A DNA stretch of 38,372 nt from contig CAIPAT010000129.1 of assembly GCA_903863035.1 (NCBI GenBank), positions 1 through 38,372 on the forward strand, given 5' to 3'. The position numbers and the translations under genes were made by a program. The notes beneath the pieces are model-generated. The model did no database searches, was not told where the DNA came from, and was given only the letters and a program-made list of their open reading frames with translations. This document shows positions 6,682 through 15,273 of this stretch, piece by piece. Every line of letters begins with the position of its first letter. Within the stretch, counting starts at the first letter, position 1. This DNA is from an uncultured Lentisphaeria bacterium (GTDB lineage: Bacteria; Verrucomicrobiota; Lentisphaeria; Victivallales; Victivallaceae).

Positions 6682-7269
6682 ATGAAACTGAACAGGAAGA
6701 ATAAAATCATCGTAATCGCCGGAATTGTCGTGCTGTTGATCTTCCCGCTTTACAAACTCTGTTTTCTGATGTTCCATGCCGGCGCGTCCGCCCCAGATCC
6801 TGGCAAAATGACGCAGAATGACGCAGTCAAATACCTGGCGTCCAAACAGTTCACTTCGCTGCCGGAATCGGAGCAGGAACGCTATATGAAGAGTTTGCAA
6901 GCCGGTAGAAAAGGCCCCCCTATCCCTTTCTCCAACGACTTAAGCAAGGATGAACGCGCCGCGGTTTTCAAAAATACTCGGAAACTGATGCAGAAGGAAA
7001 TGAAGGAGCGCATGAAGAGTTTCTTTGCCATGGACAAAGCCGCGCAGGACAAGTTTCTGGATAATATGATTAAAGAAATGGAAGAGTGGAGAAAGAGCGT
7101 AACCGCAGGCGGAACCGGCGGCGGCCCGCCACCCGGAGGACCTGGAGGGACAGGCGGACCCAGCAAAGCGATGATACAGAATATGCTGGAAAATACCGAT
7201 TCCACCACCCGCGCCCAGATGATGGAATTCCGGAAGCGCATGGAACAGAGAATGGCGCAGCCGAAATAA
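6682..7269 (+). CDS. Membrane-anchored helical protein with Gly/Pro-rich linker
   Basis: 195 residues. A short basic N-terminus (MKLNRKNK) precedes one membrane helix (about 8-30), so the rest is probably periplasmic. The following region is helical and charged: SLPESEQERYMKSLQ, then LSKDERAAVFKNTRKLMQKEMKERMKSFF, loosely like the LTxxQ helices of Spy-type proteins. A Gly/Pro linker (GGTGGGPPPGGPGGTGGPS) separates it from a terminal helix FRKRMEQRMAQ. Similar GGPGG stretches occur in the secreted protein two genes on, suggesting related function. The ATG at 6682 has GGGAGA 9 nt upstream. Family not recognised. Confidence 0.7.
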   Translation: MKLNRKNKIIVIAGIVVLLIFPLYKLCFLMFHAGASAPDPGKMTQNDAVKYLASKQFTSLPESEQERYMKSLQAGRKGPPIPFSNDLSKDERAAVFKNTRKLMQKEMKERMKSFFAMDKAAQDKFLDNMIKEMEEWRKSVTAGGTGGGPPPGGPGGTGGPSKAMIQNMLENTDSTTRAQMMEFRKRMEQRMAQPK

Positions 7270-7297
7270 ATATAACTAAAATCAAGGAGGAATAGTT

Positions 7298-7372
7298 TTG
7301 ATACCGTTGAAGGAATTTTTGAAAAAGTTAAGCCGTATTAATTGTTTTCCCGCAACATTATTCAGGAGATGA
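7298..7372 (+). CDS. Possible 24-residue peptide with consensus ribosome-binding site
   Basis: AAGGAGG at 7284-7290, the strongest Shine-Dalgarno match in the cassette, lies 7 nt before a TTG that opens 24 codons (MIPLKEFLKKLSRINCF and so on, ending LFRR). The TGA lies 4 nt before the next gene's ATG and after its ribosome-binding site, which is compatible with translational coupling. The peptide is basic and amphipathic. It could be a real small protein, a leader for the next gene, or the leftover of a lost gene. Confidence 0.35.
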   Translation: MIPLKEFLKKLSRINCFPATLFRR

Positions 7373-7376
7373 AAAA

Positions 7377-7976
7377 ATGAACAAAGTCATGTTATTGGTG
7401 GCCGCCGGTATGTTCGGACTGGGAACTTCCATCGTTTTCGCGGATGAAGCGGCCCCGGCGACAGATCAGCCGGTAAAGAAGGAAATGAAAGAAAAAGGCA
7501 GGGGCGAACGGCGTGGCGGACCCGGCGGCGAGATGGGTGAAATGGGCGGACCCGGCGGCGATAATCAGCGCATGATGATGGACCGCATGATGATGAAATA
7601 TCCGAAAGAAATGGAAGAGATTAAAAAGTTGAGAGAAACTGACCCGGAAGCCGCGAAGAGTAAAATGCAGGAGCTTTCCAAGAAAGCCGGCGAAGAAATG
7701 AAGGCCGAGCGCGAAAAAATGCAGGCTGAACGTGAAAAGGTCATGGAAATGGTCAAGACATACCAGAAAGACAAAGATCCGAAAATGCTTGAACAGATCA
7801 AGGCAAAAGTAACCGAGCAGTACACGCAGCGCCTTGAAAACATGAAGAAGAAAATAGAATTTGATGAAAATAACATCAAGGAAAGAAAAGCCAAATACGA
7901 CGAAGCCGTAGCCAATAAAGACCAGGAAATAACCAAGAGACTGGAAAGAATCACCAATCCCCCGAAGATGGATTAA
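7377..7976 (+). CDS. Secreted coiled-coil protein with Gly-Gly-Pro-Gly-Gly motifs
   Basis: 199 residues starting with a Sec signal peptide (MNKVMLLVAAGMFGLGTSIVFA, probable cleavage after FADEA or VFA). A low-complexity GGPGGEMGEMGGPGGD stretch follows, then a long charged helix from about residue 65 to the end with heptad-like spacing (EEMKAEREKMQAEREKVMEMVKTY). Methionine content is high in the MMMDRMMMKYPKEM segment. No family is recognised; it resembles the periplasmic helical proteins earlier in the operon. The ATG at 7377 has AGGAG 8 nt upstream. It is the last gene before a strong terminator, so it may be the most abundant product of the cassette. Confidence 0.75.
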   Translation: MNKVMLLVAAGMFGLGTSIVFADEAAPATDQPVKKEMKEKGRGERRGGPGGEMGEMGGPGGDNQRMMMDRMMMKYPKEMEEIKKLRETDPEAAKSKMQELSKKAGEEMKAEREKMQAEREKVMEMVKTYQKDKDPKMLEQIKAKVTEQYTQRLENMKKKIEFDENNIKERKAKYDEAVANKDQEITKRLERITNPPKMD

Positions 7977-8007
7977 CTCCCCCCTTTTTCCATCTTTTGC
8001 TACCCCC

Positions 8008-8051
8008 GGCAGTTCCGGAGCTGTATCAGCTCCGGAACTGCCACTTTTTTT
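8008..8051 (+). terminator. Strong intrinsic terminator of the sigma-factor cassette
   Basis: A perfect 16-bp stem (8008-8023 with 8027-8042, core GTTCCGGAGCTG) with a 3-nt loop TAT is followed by ACTTTTTTT. This closes the unit beginning at 4673. Confidence 0.93.
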
Positions 8052-8070
8052 AGATACATATTTTATAAAT

Positions 8071-8166
8071 ATGATATTTCAGGATTGTAATCCTTGAAAA
8101 ACATGATATTTTAGGATTGCAATCCTTGAAAAACATAATTTCCCAGGATTGCATACCATAATAAAC
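8071..8166 (+). repeat. Three 32-bp tandem repeats with internal palindrome
   Basis: Units at 8071-8102, 8103-8134 and 8135-8166 follow each other without spacers. The second contains the perfect palindrome AGGATTGCAATCCT (8113-8126). The first has one change (AGGATTGTAATCCT), and the third keeps only the left half (AGGATTGCATACCA). Units begin ATGATATT or ATAATTTC and end in AAAC. The array ends 16 bp before the ATPase start, so it could be an operator array or a recombination site for that gene. Confidence 0.75.
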
Positions 8167-8182
8167 AGATTGGATTGACACA

Positions 8183-9322
8183 ATGATTATCAAGCGCGAA
8201 CTCGAAGAGTCGATCAGGCAGCGACTGTTTAAGGGCAAGGCGATTATAATCTACGGACCGCGTCAGAGCGGTAAAACTACGCTGGTTGAGCAATTGACCA
8301 GAGATTATTCTGGTACAACATTATTTCTGAGTGGCGACGATTCCGATGTGCGCGATTTGCTGTCCAAAGCAACATCCACCCGCCTGCAGGCGTTTTTCGG
8401 ACAGAAGCGGTTAGTGGTGATCGACGAAGCCCAGCGAATTACCGGCATCGGCCTGACGATGAAACTTATCACCGACCAGTTAAAGGATATCCAGCTCATC
8501 GCCACCGGTTCTTCCGCGTTTGAACTGGCCGATAAGACCAGCGAACCGCTGACCGGGAGGAAATATGAGTTTCATCTCTACCCGCTGTCATTCGGCGAAA
8601 TGGCTGCGGAATTTAATCTTCTGGAGGAACGGCGGCGACTCAAGCACCGGCTGGTATTCGGAATGTATCCGGAAATCGTAACCCATCCCGGCGAAGAGCA
8701 GGAGCTGCTGCGGCTGCTGGCCGGCAGTTATCTCTATAAGGACTTGCTGATGCTTGAAGACATTAAAAAACCGGCGCTGCTGGAAAAAATCATCCGCGCC
8801 CTGGCGCTGCAACTCGGTTCGGAGGTGTCATACAGCGAAATCGGCCAGTTGGTCGGAGCCGACAACAAGACCGTGGAAAAGTATATTGATCTGCTGGAAA
8901 AAGCCTATGTGGTGTTTGTGCTGCCCGCATTCAGCGGCAATGAGCGGAACGAAATCAGAAAGGGGCGCAAAATATACTTCTACGATAACGGAATCCGCAA
9001 TGCCGTTGTCAACAACTTCAGTCAGGTCGAATCACGCTCCGACACCGGCGCATTATGGGAAAATTACCTGATAACCGAACGCCTTAAATATCTGTCCAAT
9101 CACAGCAAGTTTTCGCGGCGTTATTTCTGGCGCACCAGAACTCAGCAGGAAATTGATTATCTGGAAGAGGCTGACGGCCGGCTTCGCGCTTGGGAATTCA
9201 AATGGAATACCAGTAACAAGCTGCGTATTCCGAAGTCTTTCAGCGCGGCCTATCCTGAAGCCAAAACGAGCTTGATAACGCCCGATAACTATGATGAATT
9301 GCTGCTGCCGGAAATACAATAA
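8183..9322 (+). CDS. AAA ATPase with C-terminal DUF4143 domain
   Basis: 379 residues of the AAA_14/DUF4143 family, common and often horizontally transferred, with no settled function. Walker A is GPRQSGKT (residues 25-32) and Walker B is LVVIDEAQR (77-85). A winged-helix-like middle part (EVSYSEIGQLVGADNKTVEKYIDLLEKAYVV) leads to the DUF4143 part. That part ends with QQEIDYLEEADGRLRAWEFKWN, a D...ExK pattern like PD-(D/E)XK nucleases. Sources often call such proteins ATP-binding or putative nuclease-linked ATPases. It is a single gene directly behind the 32-bp repeats and a terminator, with 525 bp of non-coding DNA after it, which fits an independently acquired unit. Confidence 0.88.
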   Translation: MIIKRELEESIRQRLFKGKAIIIYGPRQSGKTTLVEQLTRDYSGTTLFLSGDDSDVRDLLSKATSTRLQAFFGQKRLVVIDEAQRITGIGLTMKLITDQLKDIQLIATGSSAFELADKTSEPLTGRKYEFHLYPLSFGEMAAEFNLLEERRRLKHRLVFGMYPEIVTHPGEEQELLRLLAGSYLYKDLLMLEDIKKPALLEKIIRALALQLGSEVSYSEIGQLVGADNKTVEKYIDLLEKAYVVFVLPAFSGNERNEIRKGRKIYFYDNGIRNAVVNNFSQVESRSDTGALWENYLITERLKYLSNHSKFSRRYFWRTRTQQEIDYLEEADGRLRAWEFKWNTSNKLRIPKSFSAAYPEAKTSLITPDNYDELLLPEIQ

Positions 9323-9847
9323 TTAAGATTTATAGGATATTTTCTCCGAAATTTCCTTAAAGAATTCTTTGTTTTTATCTTGGCCACCGCAGTCTTGACT
9401 CATTTTTTCTCCATCAATGTTTTGATTAGGAATTGCCGTTTACTATGAACCGGAGACTACCGGAAGTCAATTCTCATTTTCTTCGGAATCACCTGCGACC
9501 GCCGTTCGGGGACGAACAATGTGCGATCTATCGTGTAAAAAACTGAATTCTGTGTCTATCCGGCAGTTCCCATATTTATGCCCCACTGAAACCGTAGCTT
9601 TTTTTACGGCATTCTGTCGTTCCCGCGGCGGTCTATTTTCGGACTCTCATATATTGGCATAATCGCCGGTTTACATTATAATAAATCTACTTGCGGCTTA
9701 GGCGTTTGCGCCAGTCTGGAAAAATTGTCAAAAAACGGTGGATAAAGGTTGATTTCAGCTTGTCAAAACCGGTAAAAGGTGTAGATTATTAAAATGTATT
9801 TATAACGTCCTCCACCGGGGGATCAGCATGGAGACAAGACAAAGACT
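9323..9847. other. Non-coding region upstream of gyrA
   Basis: 525 bp without a recognisable gene. The longest small frame (9445-9546, 33 codons) has no ribosome-binding site or family match. The right end holds the likely gyrA promoter (9760-9787). A 7-codon frame at 9828-9851 (METRQRL) overlaps the gyrA ATG as ATGA and sits behind GGGGGA. It could couple translation, or simply reflect the GGAGA upstream of gyrA. Confidence 0.5.
9760..9787 (+). promoter_or_regulatory. Candidate gyrA promoter
   Basis: TTGTCA (9760-9765) and TAGATT (9782-9787) are separated by 16 bp, close to sigma-70 consensus. The start codon of gyrA is 60 bp downstream. Judged by eye only. Confidence 0.4.
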
Positions 9848-12490
9848 ATGAATGAACTTGAATCAAGAGATTTTCCTGTAAATATTGAAGATATCATGCA
9901 TACTGCATATCTGCAGTATTCGTTGAGCGTAAACGTGGGCCGCGCCATTCCGGACGTCCGCGACGGGCTGAAGCCGGTGAACCGGCGTATCCTGTATGCG
10001 ATGCACATGCTCGGGCTCTCCAAATCCCACGCCTATACCAAAAGCGCGAAAGTCGTCGGCGAAGTGATTGGAAAGTACCATCCACACGGCGACTCCTCGA
10101 TTTATGACGCGATGGTGCGTCTGGCCCAGGATTTTTCAATGCGCGCCCCGCTGATTGACGGACAGGGTAACTTCGGCAGTATTGACGGCGATGCCGCCGC
10201 GGCCTACCGTTACACCGAGTGCCGCATGGAGCGCCTGTCGGAAGAACTGCTGGCCGACATTGAAAAAGACACCGTTGACATGACGCTTACCTTTGACGAG
10301 TCTTCGCAGGAGCCGACGGTTCTGCCGGCGCGTTTCCCGCAACTGCTGGTGAACGGCACGACCGGTATCGGGGTCGGTATGGCGACCAGCATTCCGCCGC
10401 ACAATCTGGCCGAAGTGATCAATGCCACGATCTGCGTAATGGAAAATCCGACGGCGACGATTGACGAGCTGATGCAGCATCTGCCGGGACCGGACTTCCC
10501 GACCGGTGCCATTCTGCGCGGCAAAAACGAAGTCCGTAAATTTTACGCCACCGGCAGAGGGACTTTCAGAGTCCGCGCCAAGGCGGAAATAATCGAAACC
10601 AACGGCAAAGAGCAAATCATCATCACCGAAATCCCATATGCTATAAATAAAGAAAATATGGTGAAGAAGATTGCCGAACTGGTCAATGATAAAAGAATTA
10701 CCGGGATTTCCGGGCTGCGCGATGAAACCAGCCGCCGGGTGGGCATCCGCGTAGTGATCGACATCAAACGCGGAGCCATGGGCAGCGTGGTGCTCAATCA
10801 GCTTTACGCCCACACCCAGCTTGAATCGGTATATGGTTCGATTATGCTGGTGGTTGACCATAACCGGCCGCGCATAATGAATCTGCCGCAGGTATTGCAG
10901 GCATATATCGACCACCGTATGGAAGTGATCGTCCGCAGAACGATATTTGAACTCAAGAAAGCCGAAGCCAGAGCGCACATCCTCGAAGGATTACTGCTGG
11001 CGCTGGCGAATATAGACGAAGTTGTAAAAATCATCCGCGATTCCAGAAACCGCGAAGCCGCCGCCGAGGGCCTGATTGCGCGTTTCCAGTTCTCCAAAGA
11101 ACAGGTCGGTGCCATTCTGGAAATGCGCCTGCACCAGTTGACCGGACTGGCGATCGAGGATGTCCAGTCTGAATATGAAGAACTTACCAAGCTCATCGTT
11201 TACCTGAAATCTCTGCTTGCCAGCCGTGAAATGCGCCTGGAAGTGATTAAAACTGAACTAATTGAAGTCAGAGACAAACATTCCAACCCGCGCCGTACCG
11301 AAATCACTTTCGACGACAGCGATTTGAACATTGCCGACCTGATTGCCAGACATTCCTGCGTGATAACGGTTTCCAATACCGGTTACATCAAGCGGGTGCC
11401 GTCCGACACCTACCGCACCCAGCATCGCGGCGGCGTAGGCATAATGGGTATGGAAACCAAAGACGAGGATTTTGTCGAACATCTGTTCAACGCGGACAGC
11501 CACGACCTGATCTTCTTCTTTACGGACAAAGGATTCATGTACTGGCTGAATGTTTATGAAATTCCGGAAGCGTCCAGGACTTCCAAAGGCAAAGCCATTG
11601 TCAATATGATCAAGATCGAGCCCGGCGAAAAAATCAAAGCCATGCTGACAGTCAGTCCGGACGAGATGGAAGACGCAAGTAAATATATTATCATGGCAGC
11701 CCGCAGCGGTTACATTAAAAAGACCGCACTGCCTGCATTCAAAAATCTGCGCCGCACCGGCATCCGCGCACTGACCATCGAGGAAAAAGATGATTTGATC
11801 GCGGCGGATATCACCACTGTCGGCAATGATATTATTCTTTCCACCGGTCTCGGCATGGCCTGCAGATTTGATCAAGCCCAGGTGCGCCCGATGGGCCGTA
11901 CCGCCCGCGGCGTAACCGGTATGCGGTTCAAACTGCCGAATGATTATCTGGTCGGCATGGAAGTAATTAAAGAAGAAGTCGGCGAAATCGAAGAAGGCCA
12001 GGAGGAAAACGCCACCGGACCGGAACTGCTGGTTGTAACTTCACGCGGCATGGGCAAACGCAGCTTTGTCAGTACTTACCGCAAGACCAAACGCGGTGCC
12101 AAAGGCGTAACCAATATCCGGTTCCGTGAAACTGAAGATAAAGTCATCGCCGCAATCCAGGTTGAAAAAGGCGATGAACTCGTCCTGACCACGGAACGCG
12201 GACAACTGGTGCGCATCCCCACGGATGAAATCAGGACTATCGGCAGAGCGTCAAAGGGCGTAAAAATCATGAACCTCCGCGAAACCGACCGCATCACCGG
12301 TGCGGCTAAGATCGTCAAAGTTGAGGGGGAAGAAAGCAGTATTAAAGTCGAAGCTGTTCCCGAGGCCGGGGTTGTGCCGGAGATTGATGATATCCCGGAG
12401 ATTGATGACGTTGATGATATTGATGACGTCGATATCGATGCGGAAATTGCTGACGATATCGAAGAGGATGACGACAAAGATACCGTTTAA
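9848..12490 (+). CDS. gyrA: DNA gyrase subunit A
   Basis: GyrA forms the DNA breakage-reunion core of gyrase with GyrB and introduces negative supercoils. 880 residues. N-terminal numbering matches E. coli: catalytic Tyr122 in RYTECRM, and the quinolone-region residues Ser83 and Asp87 in HGDSSIYD, both of the sensitive type. [11 protein letters not shown] precedes the active site. The C-terminal beta-pinwheel starts near 510. The GyrA box needed for DNA wrapping is QHRGGVG (525-531) where QRRGG(K/R)G is usual. An acidic tail (about 840-880, IDD repeats) ends the protein; in E. coli such a tail tunes wrapping. Because the box is altered, a ParC-like assignment cannot be fully excluded, but length and box position favour GyrA. 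gyrB is not adjacent. folP follows within 26 bp. Confidence 0.92.
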   Translation: MNELESRDFPVNIEDIMHTAYLQYSLSVNVGRAIPDVRDGLKPVNRRILYAMHMLGLSKSHAYTKSAKVVGEVIGKYHPHGDSSIYDAMVRLAQDFSMRAPLIDGQGNFGSIDGDAAAAYRYTECRMERLSEELLADIEKDTVDMTLTFDESSQEPTVLPARFPQLLVNGTTGIGVGMATSIPPHNLAEVINATICVMENPTATIDELMQHLPGPDFPTGAILRGKNEVRKFYATGRGTFRVRAKAEIIETNGKEQIIITEIPYAINKENMVKKIAELVNDKRITGISGLRDETSRRVGIRVVIDIKRGAMGSVVLNQLYAHTQLESVYGSIMLVVDHNRPRIMNLPQVLQAYIDHRMEVIVRRTIFELKKAEARAHILEGLLLALANIDEVVKIIRDSRNREAAAEGLIARFQFSKEQVGAILEMRLHQLTGLAIEDVQSEYEELTKLIVYLKSLLASREMRLEVIKTELIEVRDKHSNPRRTEITFDDSDLNIADLIARHSCVITVSNTGYIKRVPSDTYRTQHRGGVGIMGMETKDEDFVEHLFNADSHDLIFFFTDKGFMYWLNVYEIPEASRTSKGKAIVNMIKIEPGEKIKAMLTVSPDEMEDASKYIIMAARSGYIKKTALPAFKNLRRTGIRALTIEEKDDLIAADITTVGNDIILSTGLGMACRFDQAQVRPMGRTARGVTGMRFKLPNDYLVGMEVIKEEVGEIEEGQEENATGPELLVVTSRGMGKRSFVSTYRKTKRGAKGVTNIRFRETEDKVIAAIQVEKGDELVLTTERGQLVRIPTDEIRTIGRASKGVKIMNLRETDRITGAAKIVKVEGEESSIKVEAVPEAGVVPEIDDIPEIDDVDDIDDVDIDAEIADDIEEDDDKDTV

Positions 12491-12515
12491 TTTTTATACG
12501 GGTTTGCATAGACCA

Positions 12516-13370
12516 ATGGTCCTTTGTTTCAAAAACAGGCAATTGGATCTCTCCGGCGTGAGCCGTTTGATGGGAATCGTCAACGTCACGCCGGACTCAT
12601 TCAGTGACGGCGGCAGTTTTTTATATACTGAAACTGCCGTTGCGCACGGGTTGAAATTGCTTGAAGAGGGTGCTGACATCATTGATATCGGCGGAGAATC
12701 CACACGCCCCGGAGCCGCCGCGGTAGAAGTAGAAGAGGAAATTTCCCGGATTGTACCTGTGATTCGGGAACTGAAGCGTAAAAATCCTGACTGCATTATC
12801 AGCGCCGACACCAGAAAGGCCGAGGTGGCTGCAGCCGCAGCCGCAGCCGGAGCGGATATTATTAATGATATTACCGGATTGCAGCATTCATCAGCGATTG
12901 CCGCAATTGCGGCGGAGCACGACACCGGCTTGATACTGATGCACATGCGGGGAACGCCGGAAACCATGCAGTCTGCTGAAAACCTCAAATATGACGATGT
13001 GGTTAAGGAAGTTTCGGAATTTTTATTGCTAGCGGTGAAAAAAGCCCTTGACTATGGCGTGAAACGGAAAAATATTGTACTTGACCCGGGAATCGGATTT
13101 TCAAAGACTCCGGAACAAAATCTGGAACTTATCGGCAGAATCGGAGAGCTTAAGGCGCTTGGCTTCCCTGTTCTGGCCGGCCATTCCCGCAAATCATTTA
13201 TCGGCGCAATCCTCGGACGCAAAAATCCGGAAGACCGCATCTTTGGAACCGCCGGGGTTACCGCTTTTCTGACGAGGCACCGGGTGGAAATTATCAGAGT
13301 GCATGATGTCAGGGCAATGAAGGATGTTGTGACGATGTTCAGCCGCTGCACTGAATATAGTTCAAATTAA
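12516..13370 (+). CDS. folP: Dihydropteroate synthase
   Basis: FolP condenses 6-hydroxymethyl-dihydropterin pyrophosphate with p-aminobenzoate in folate synthesis and is the sulfonamide target. From ATG 12516 the protein is 284 residues, the normal size. Signatures are MGIVNVTPDSFSDGG, DIIDIGGESTRPGA, DPGIGFSKTPEQNLELI and GHSRKSFIG, with RVHDV at the end. The frame stays open upstream inside gyrA, but that part is not protein-like. An in-frame TTG at 12504 is an alternative start. Neither has a strong ribosome-binding site, so translation may be coupled to gyrA, which ends 25 bp earlier. cdaA follows 12 bp downstream. Confidence 0.95.
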   Translation: MVLCFKNRQLDLSGVSRLMGIVNVTPDSFSDGGSFLYTETAVAHGLKLLEEGADIIDIGGESTRPGAAAVEVEEEISRIVPVIRELKRKNPDCIISADTRKAEVAAAAAAAGADIINDITGLQHSSAIAAIAAEHDTGLILMHMRGTPETMQSAENLKYDDVVKEVSEFLLLAVKKALDYGVKRKNIVLDPGIGFSKTPEQNLELIGRIGELKALGFPVLAGHSRKSFIGAILGRKNPEDRIFGTAGVTAFLTRHRVEIIRVHDVRAMKDVVTMFSRCTEYSSN

Positions 13371-13382
13371 AGGACTGGGTAA

Positions 13383-14231
13383 ATGGCAAATTATATGCTC
13401 TATATGCAAGATGCCTGGACGTATTTAAGGCCGGCTCTGGAAATCGCCATTCTGGCGTTCCTGATTTATAAAGTCCTGTATTATCTGCGCGGCACCAGAG
13501 GGTCGAACATCCTGGCTGGAATCCTGATCATGCTGATGCTGCTGACTGCGGTCTGCGACTTGATTAAACTTGAAGTGCTGACCTGGATTCTGGCCGGCGT
13601 CTGGACTGTGCTGGCAACGGCCATTATCGTTATTTTTCAGCCGGAACTCAGACGCGCATTTGCTCAGCTCGGCAGCGCATCATTTCTGCATTCCAACCGC
13701 AAAAAAGAGGCAATTACTGAAGTTGTAACTGCGGTGTTGAATATGTCCAAGCGCAGGATCGGCGCGATTATCGTCATTGAACGCAGCATCGGAATGCGTG
13801 CGATAGTCGAAGACTCGATCAAACTTGACATAAAACTGAATTCTCTGATCATCGAATCTATTTTCTTTCCCAATTCACCATTGCATGACGGGGCAATTAT
13901 TATAAAGAATGATAAAATCATTGCCGCTCATTCAATACTGCCGCTTTCCCGCGATGAATCCCTGACCAGATCGCTTGGAACCCGCCACCGGGCGGCAGTC
14001 GGAATCACTGAAGAATCAGATGCCGTGGTGGTCGTTGTTTCAGAAGAAACCGGTAAAATCAGCATTGCCTGCCGCGGCAGTCTCCAGCAGGACATCAAGA
14101 CGGACAAACTGTTGAAGTACCTTACCGGACTGCTGATATCCAACGATGCCGATTCTTTTGCGAGCATGTTCGGCACAATGGAGGAAAATGAACAACTTAC
14201 TGGCTTTACCAACGGCGAAGAAGGATCATAA
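13383..14231 (+). CDS. cdaA: Diadenylate cyclase (CdaA type)
   Basis: CdaA makes the second messenger c-di-AMP from two ATP at the inner membrane; c-di-AMP controls potassium and cell-wall homeostasis. The 282-residue protein has three N-terminal membrane helices (about 18-35, 41-59, 64-86) and a DisA_N catalytic domain (about 100-250). The domain carries DGA (169-171) in PLHDGAIII and RHR (201-203) in GTRHRAAVGI, both needed for catalysis. The start follows folP by 12 bp. The stop overlaps the cdaR start as TAATG, which matches the known CdaA-CdaR functional pair. Confidence 0.95.
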   Translation: MANYMLYMQDAWTYLRPALEIAILAFLIYKVLYYLRGTRGSNILAGILIMLMLLTAVCDLIKLEVLTWILAGVWTVLATAIIVIFQPELRRAFAQLGSASFLHSNRKKEAITEVVTAVLNMSKRRIGAIIVIERSIGMRAIVEDSIKLDIKLNSLIIESIFFPNSPLHDGAIIIKNDKIIAAHSILPLSRDESLTRSLGTRHRAAVGITEESDAVVVVVSEETGKISIACRGSLQQDIKTDKLLKYLTGLLISNDADSFASMFGTMEENEQLTGFTNGEEGS

Positions 14232-15229
14232 TGGACTATCGTTTAAACAACCAGGAAAAAGAAGGGTTCAGATGGATACCGGCGATTATCCGCAATGATT
14301 TTCTCCGGAAACTAATCGCTATCTTTTTTGCGTTGCTGGTGTACTTCATGGTCGCCAACAAAATCGGGACTGAAGAGAAGATTTCGAACGTGCCGGTGGA
14401 TATCGAGCTGCCTGGCGGACTGGTCAATCTGGATGCCAGGAAACCGACAATTTCCGTGACTGTGCGCGGCAGCAAAAAAAATATTTCCGGCATCGGCGCG
14501 ATGGATATCAAAGTCAAAGCGGAAGTGGTGGAGAACAAATACATTGCGGGGTTCCCTTATTTGCTAAAACTCAGCCTGGACAACATAAAAACCCCGTTCG
14601 GCGTAACCGCAATAAATTTCAACCCGAAAGAGATACCGCTATCGCTTGAAAGAAATGATTCCAAAAAGGTGATGGTTGAGCAGAAATTTGATTCAATACA
14701 GAACCTGCCGAAAGATTACGCGGTCGGGAAAATAAAAGTAAACCCGGCAGAGGTACTGATAATTGGGCCGCAGAGCATTATCAAAGAAATTAAATCCATT
14801 CAGACCCGGCCGATTCCGCTGGACAGCCAGACGATTGAAAGTTTTGAGTATCAGGCCCCGTTATCGGTGCCGGATTCTATAAAAGTTTCTCCGCTCAAAG
14901 TGACGGCTCAAGTTGAAATCGTACGGAATTTTATCTCCAGAACGTTCAAATCGGTACCGATCCGGCTGCTGCAGCCCACCGATGACCAGGAACTGCTGAA
15001 AGTAGAGTTGCTTTCTGCGCCAAACGCCGATATAACGGTTTACGGCCCGCAGAGCAAAGTATCGCTGCTTAAGCCGGAAGAAGTCAAATCTTATATAGAT
15101 GTTTCAGCATTGCAGGAGTCCGGATCTTTCAGCTCGGAGGTTTACTGCTGGATTAACGACCCGGAAATAAAGGTCAAGAACATATACCCGGAAAAAGTAA
15201 AGCTGAAACTTACCCGCATAAAAAAATAG
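14231..15229 (+). CDS. cdaR: YbbR-domain protein, CdaA regulator
   Basis: 332 residues: a cytoplasmic N-terminus, one membrane helix (about 27-46, IAIFFALLVYFMVA), then extracytoplasmic YbbR repeats. The first repeat shows VPVDIELPGGLVN and KPTISVTVRGSKKNI. Later repeats carry PAEVLIIGPQSII and ADITVYGPQSKV, the P-x-x-V-x-(I/V)-x-GP pattern of the family. In Firmicutes CdaR binds CdaA and regulates c-di-AMP output. The one-base overlap with cdaA supports the same role here. glmM, the usual third gene, is absent; the next gene is convergent. Confidence 0.9.
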   Translation: MDYRLNNQEKEGFRWIPAIIRNDFLRKLIAIFFALLVYFMVANKIGTEEKISNVPVDIELPGGLVNLDARKPTISVTVRGSKKNISGIGAMDIKVKAEVVENKYIAGFPYLLKLSLDNIKTPFGVTAINFNPKEIPLSLERNDSKKVMVEQKFDSIQNLPKDYAVGKIKVNPAEVLIIGPQSIIKEIKSIQTRPIPLDSQTIESFEYQAPLSVPDSIKVSPLKVTAQVEIVRNFISRTFKSVPIRLLQPTDDQELLKVELLSAPNADITVYGPQSKVSLLKPEEVKSYIDVSALQESGSFSSEVYCWINDPEIKVKNIYPEKVKLKLTRIKK

Positions 15230-15273
15230 CGGCCGCCCAGGCTTCAACCCGATTTGCGCAGTCGTGTCTGCGA

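Noticed and set aside
8071..8166. CRISPR array
   Set aside because: The 32-bp units are directly adjacent with no spacers, only three copies, and no cas gene.
9445..9546. 33-codon frame upstream of gyrA
   Set aside because: No ribosome-binding site, no recognisable family, and it lies in otherwise featureless DNA.
10136..10978. 280-codon open frame on the minus strand opposite gyrA
   Set aside because: It lies entirely inside gyrA, has no recognisable motif, and results from codon bias of the real gene.
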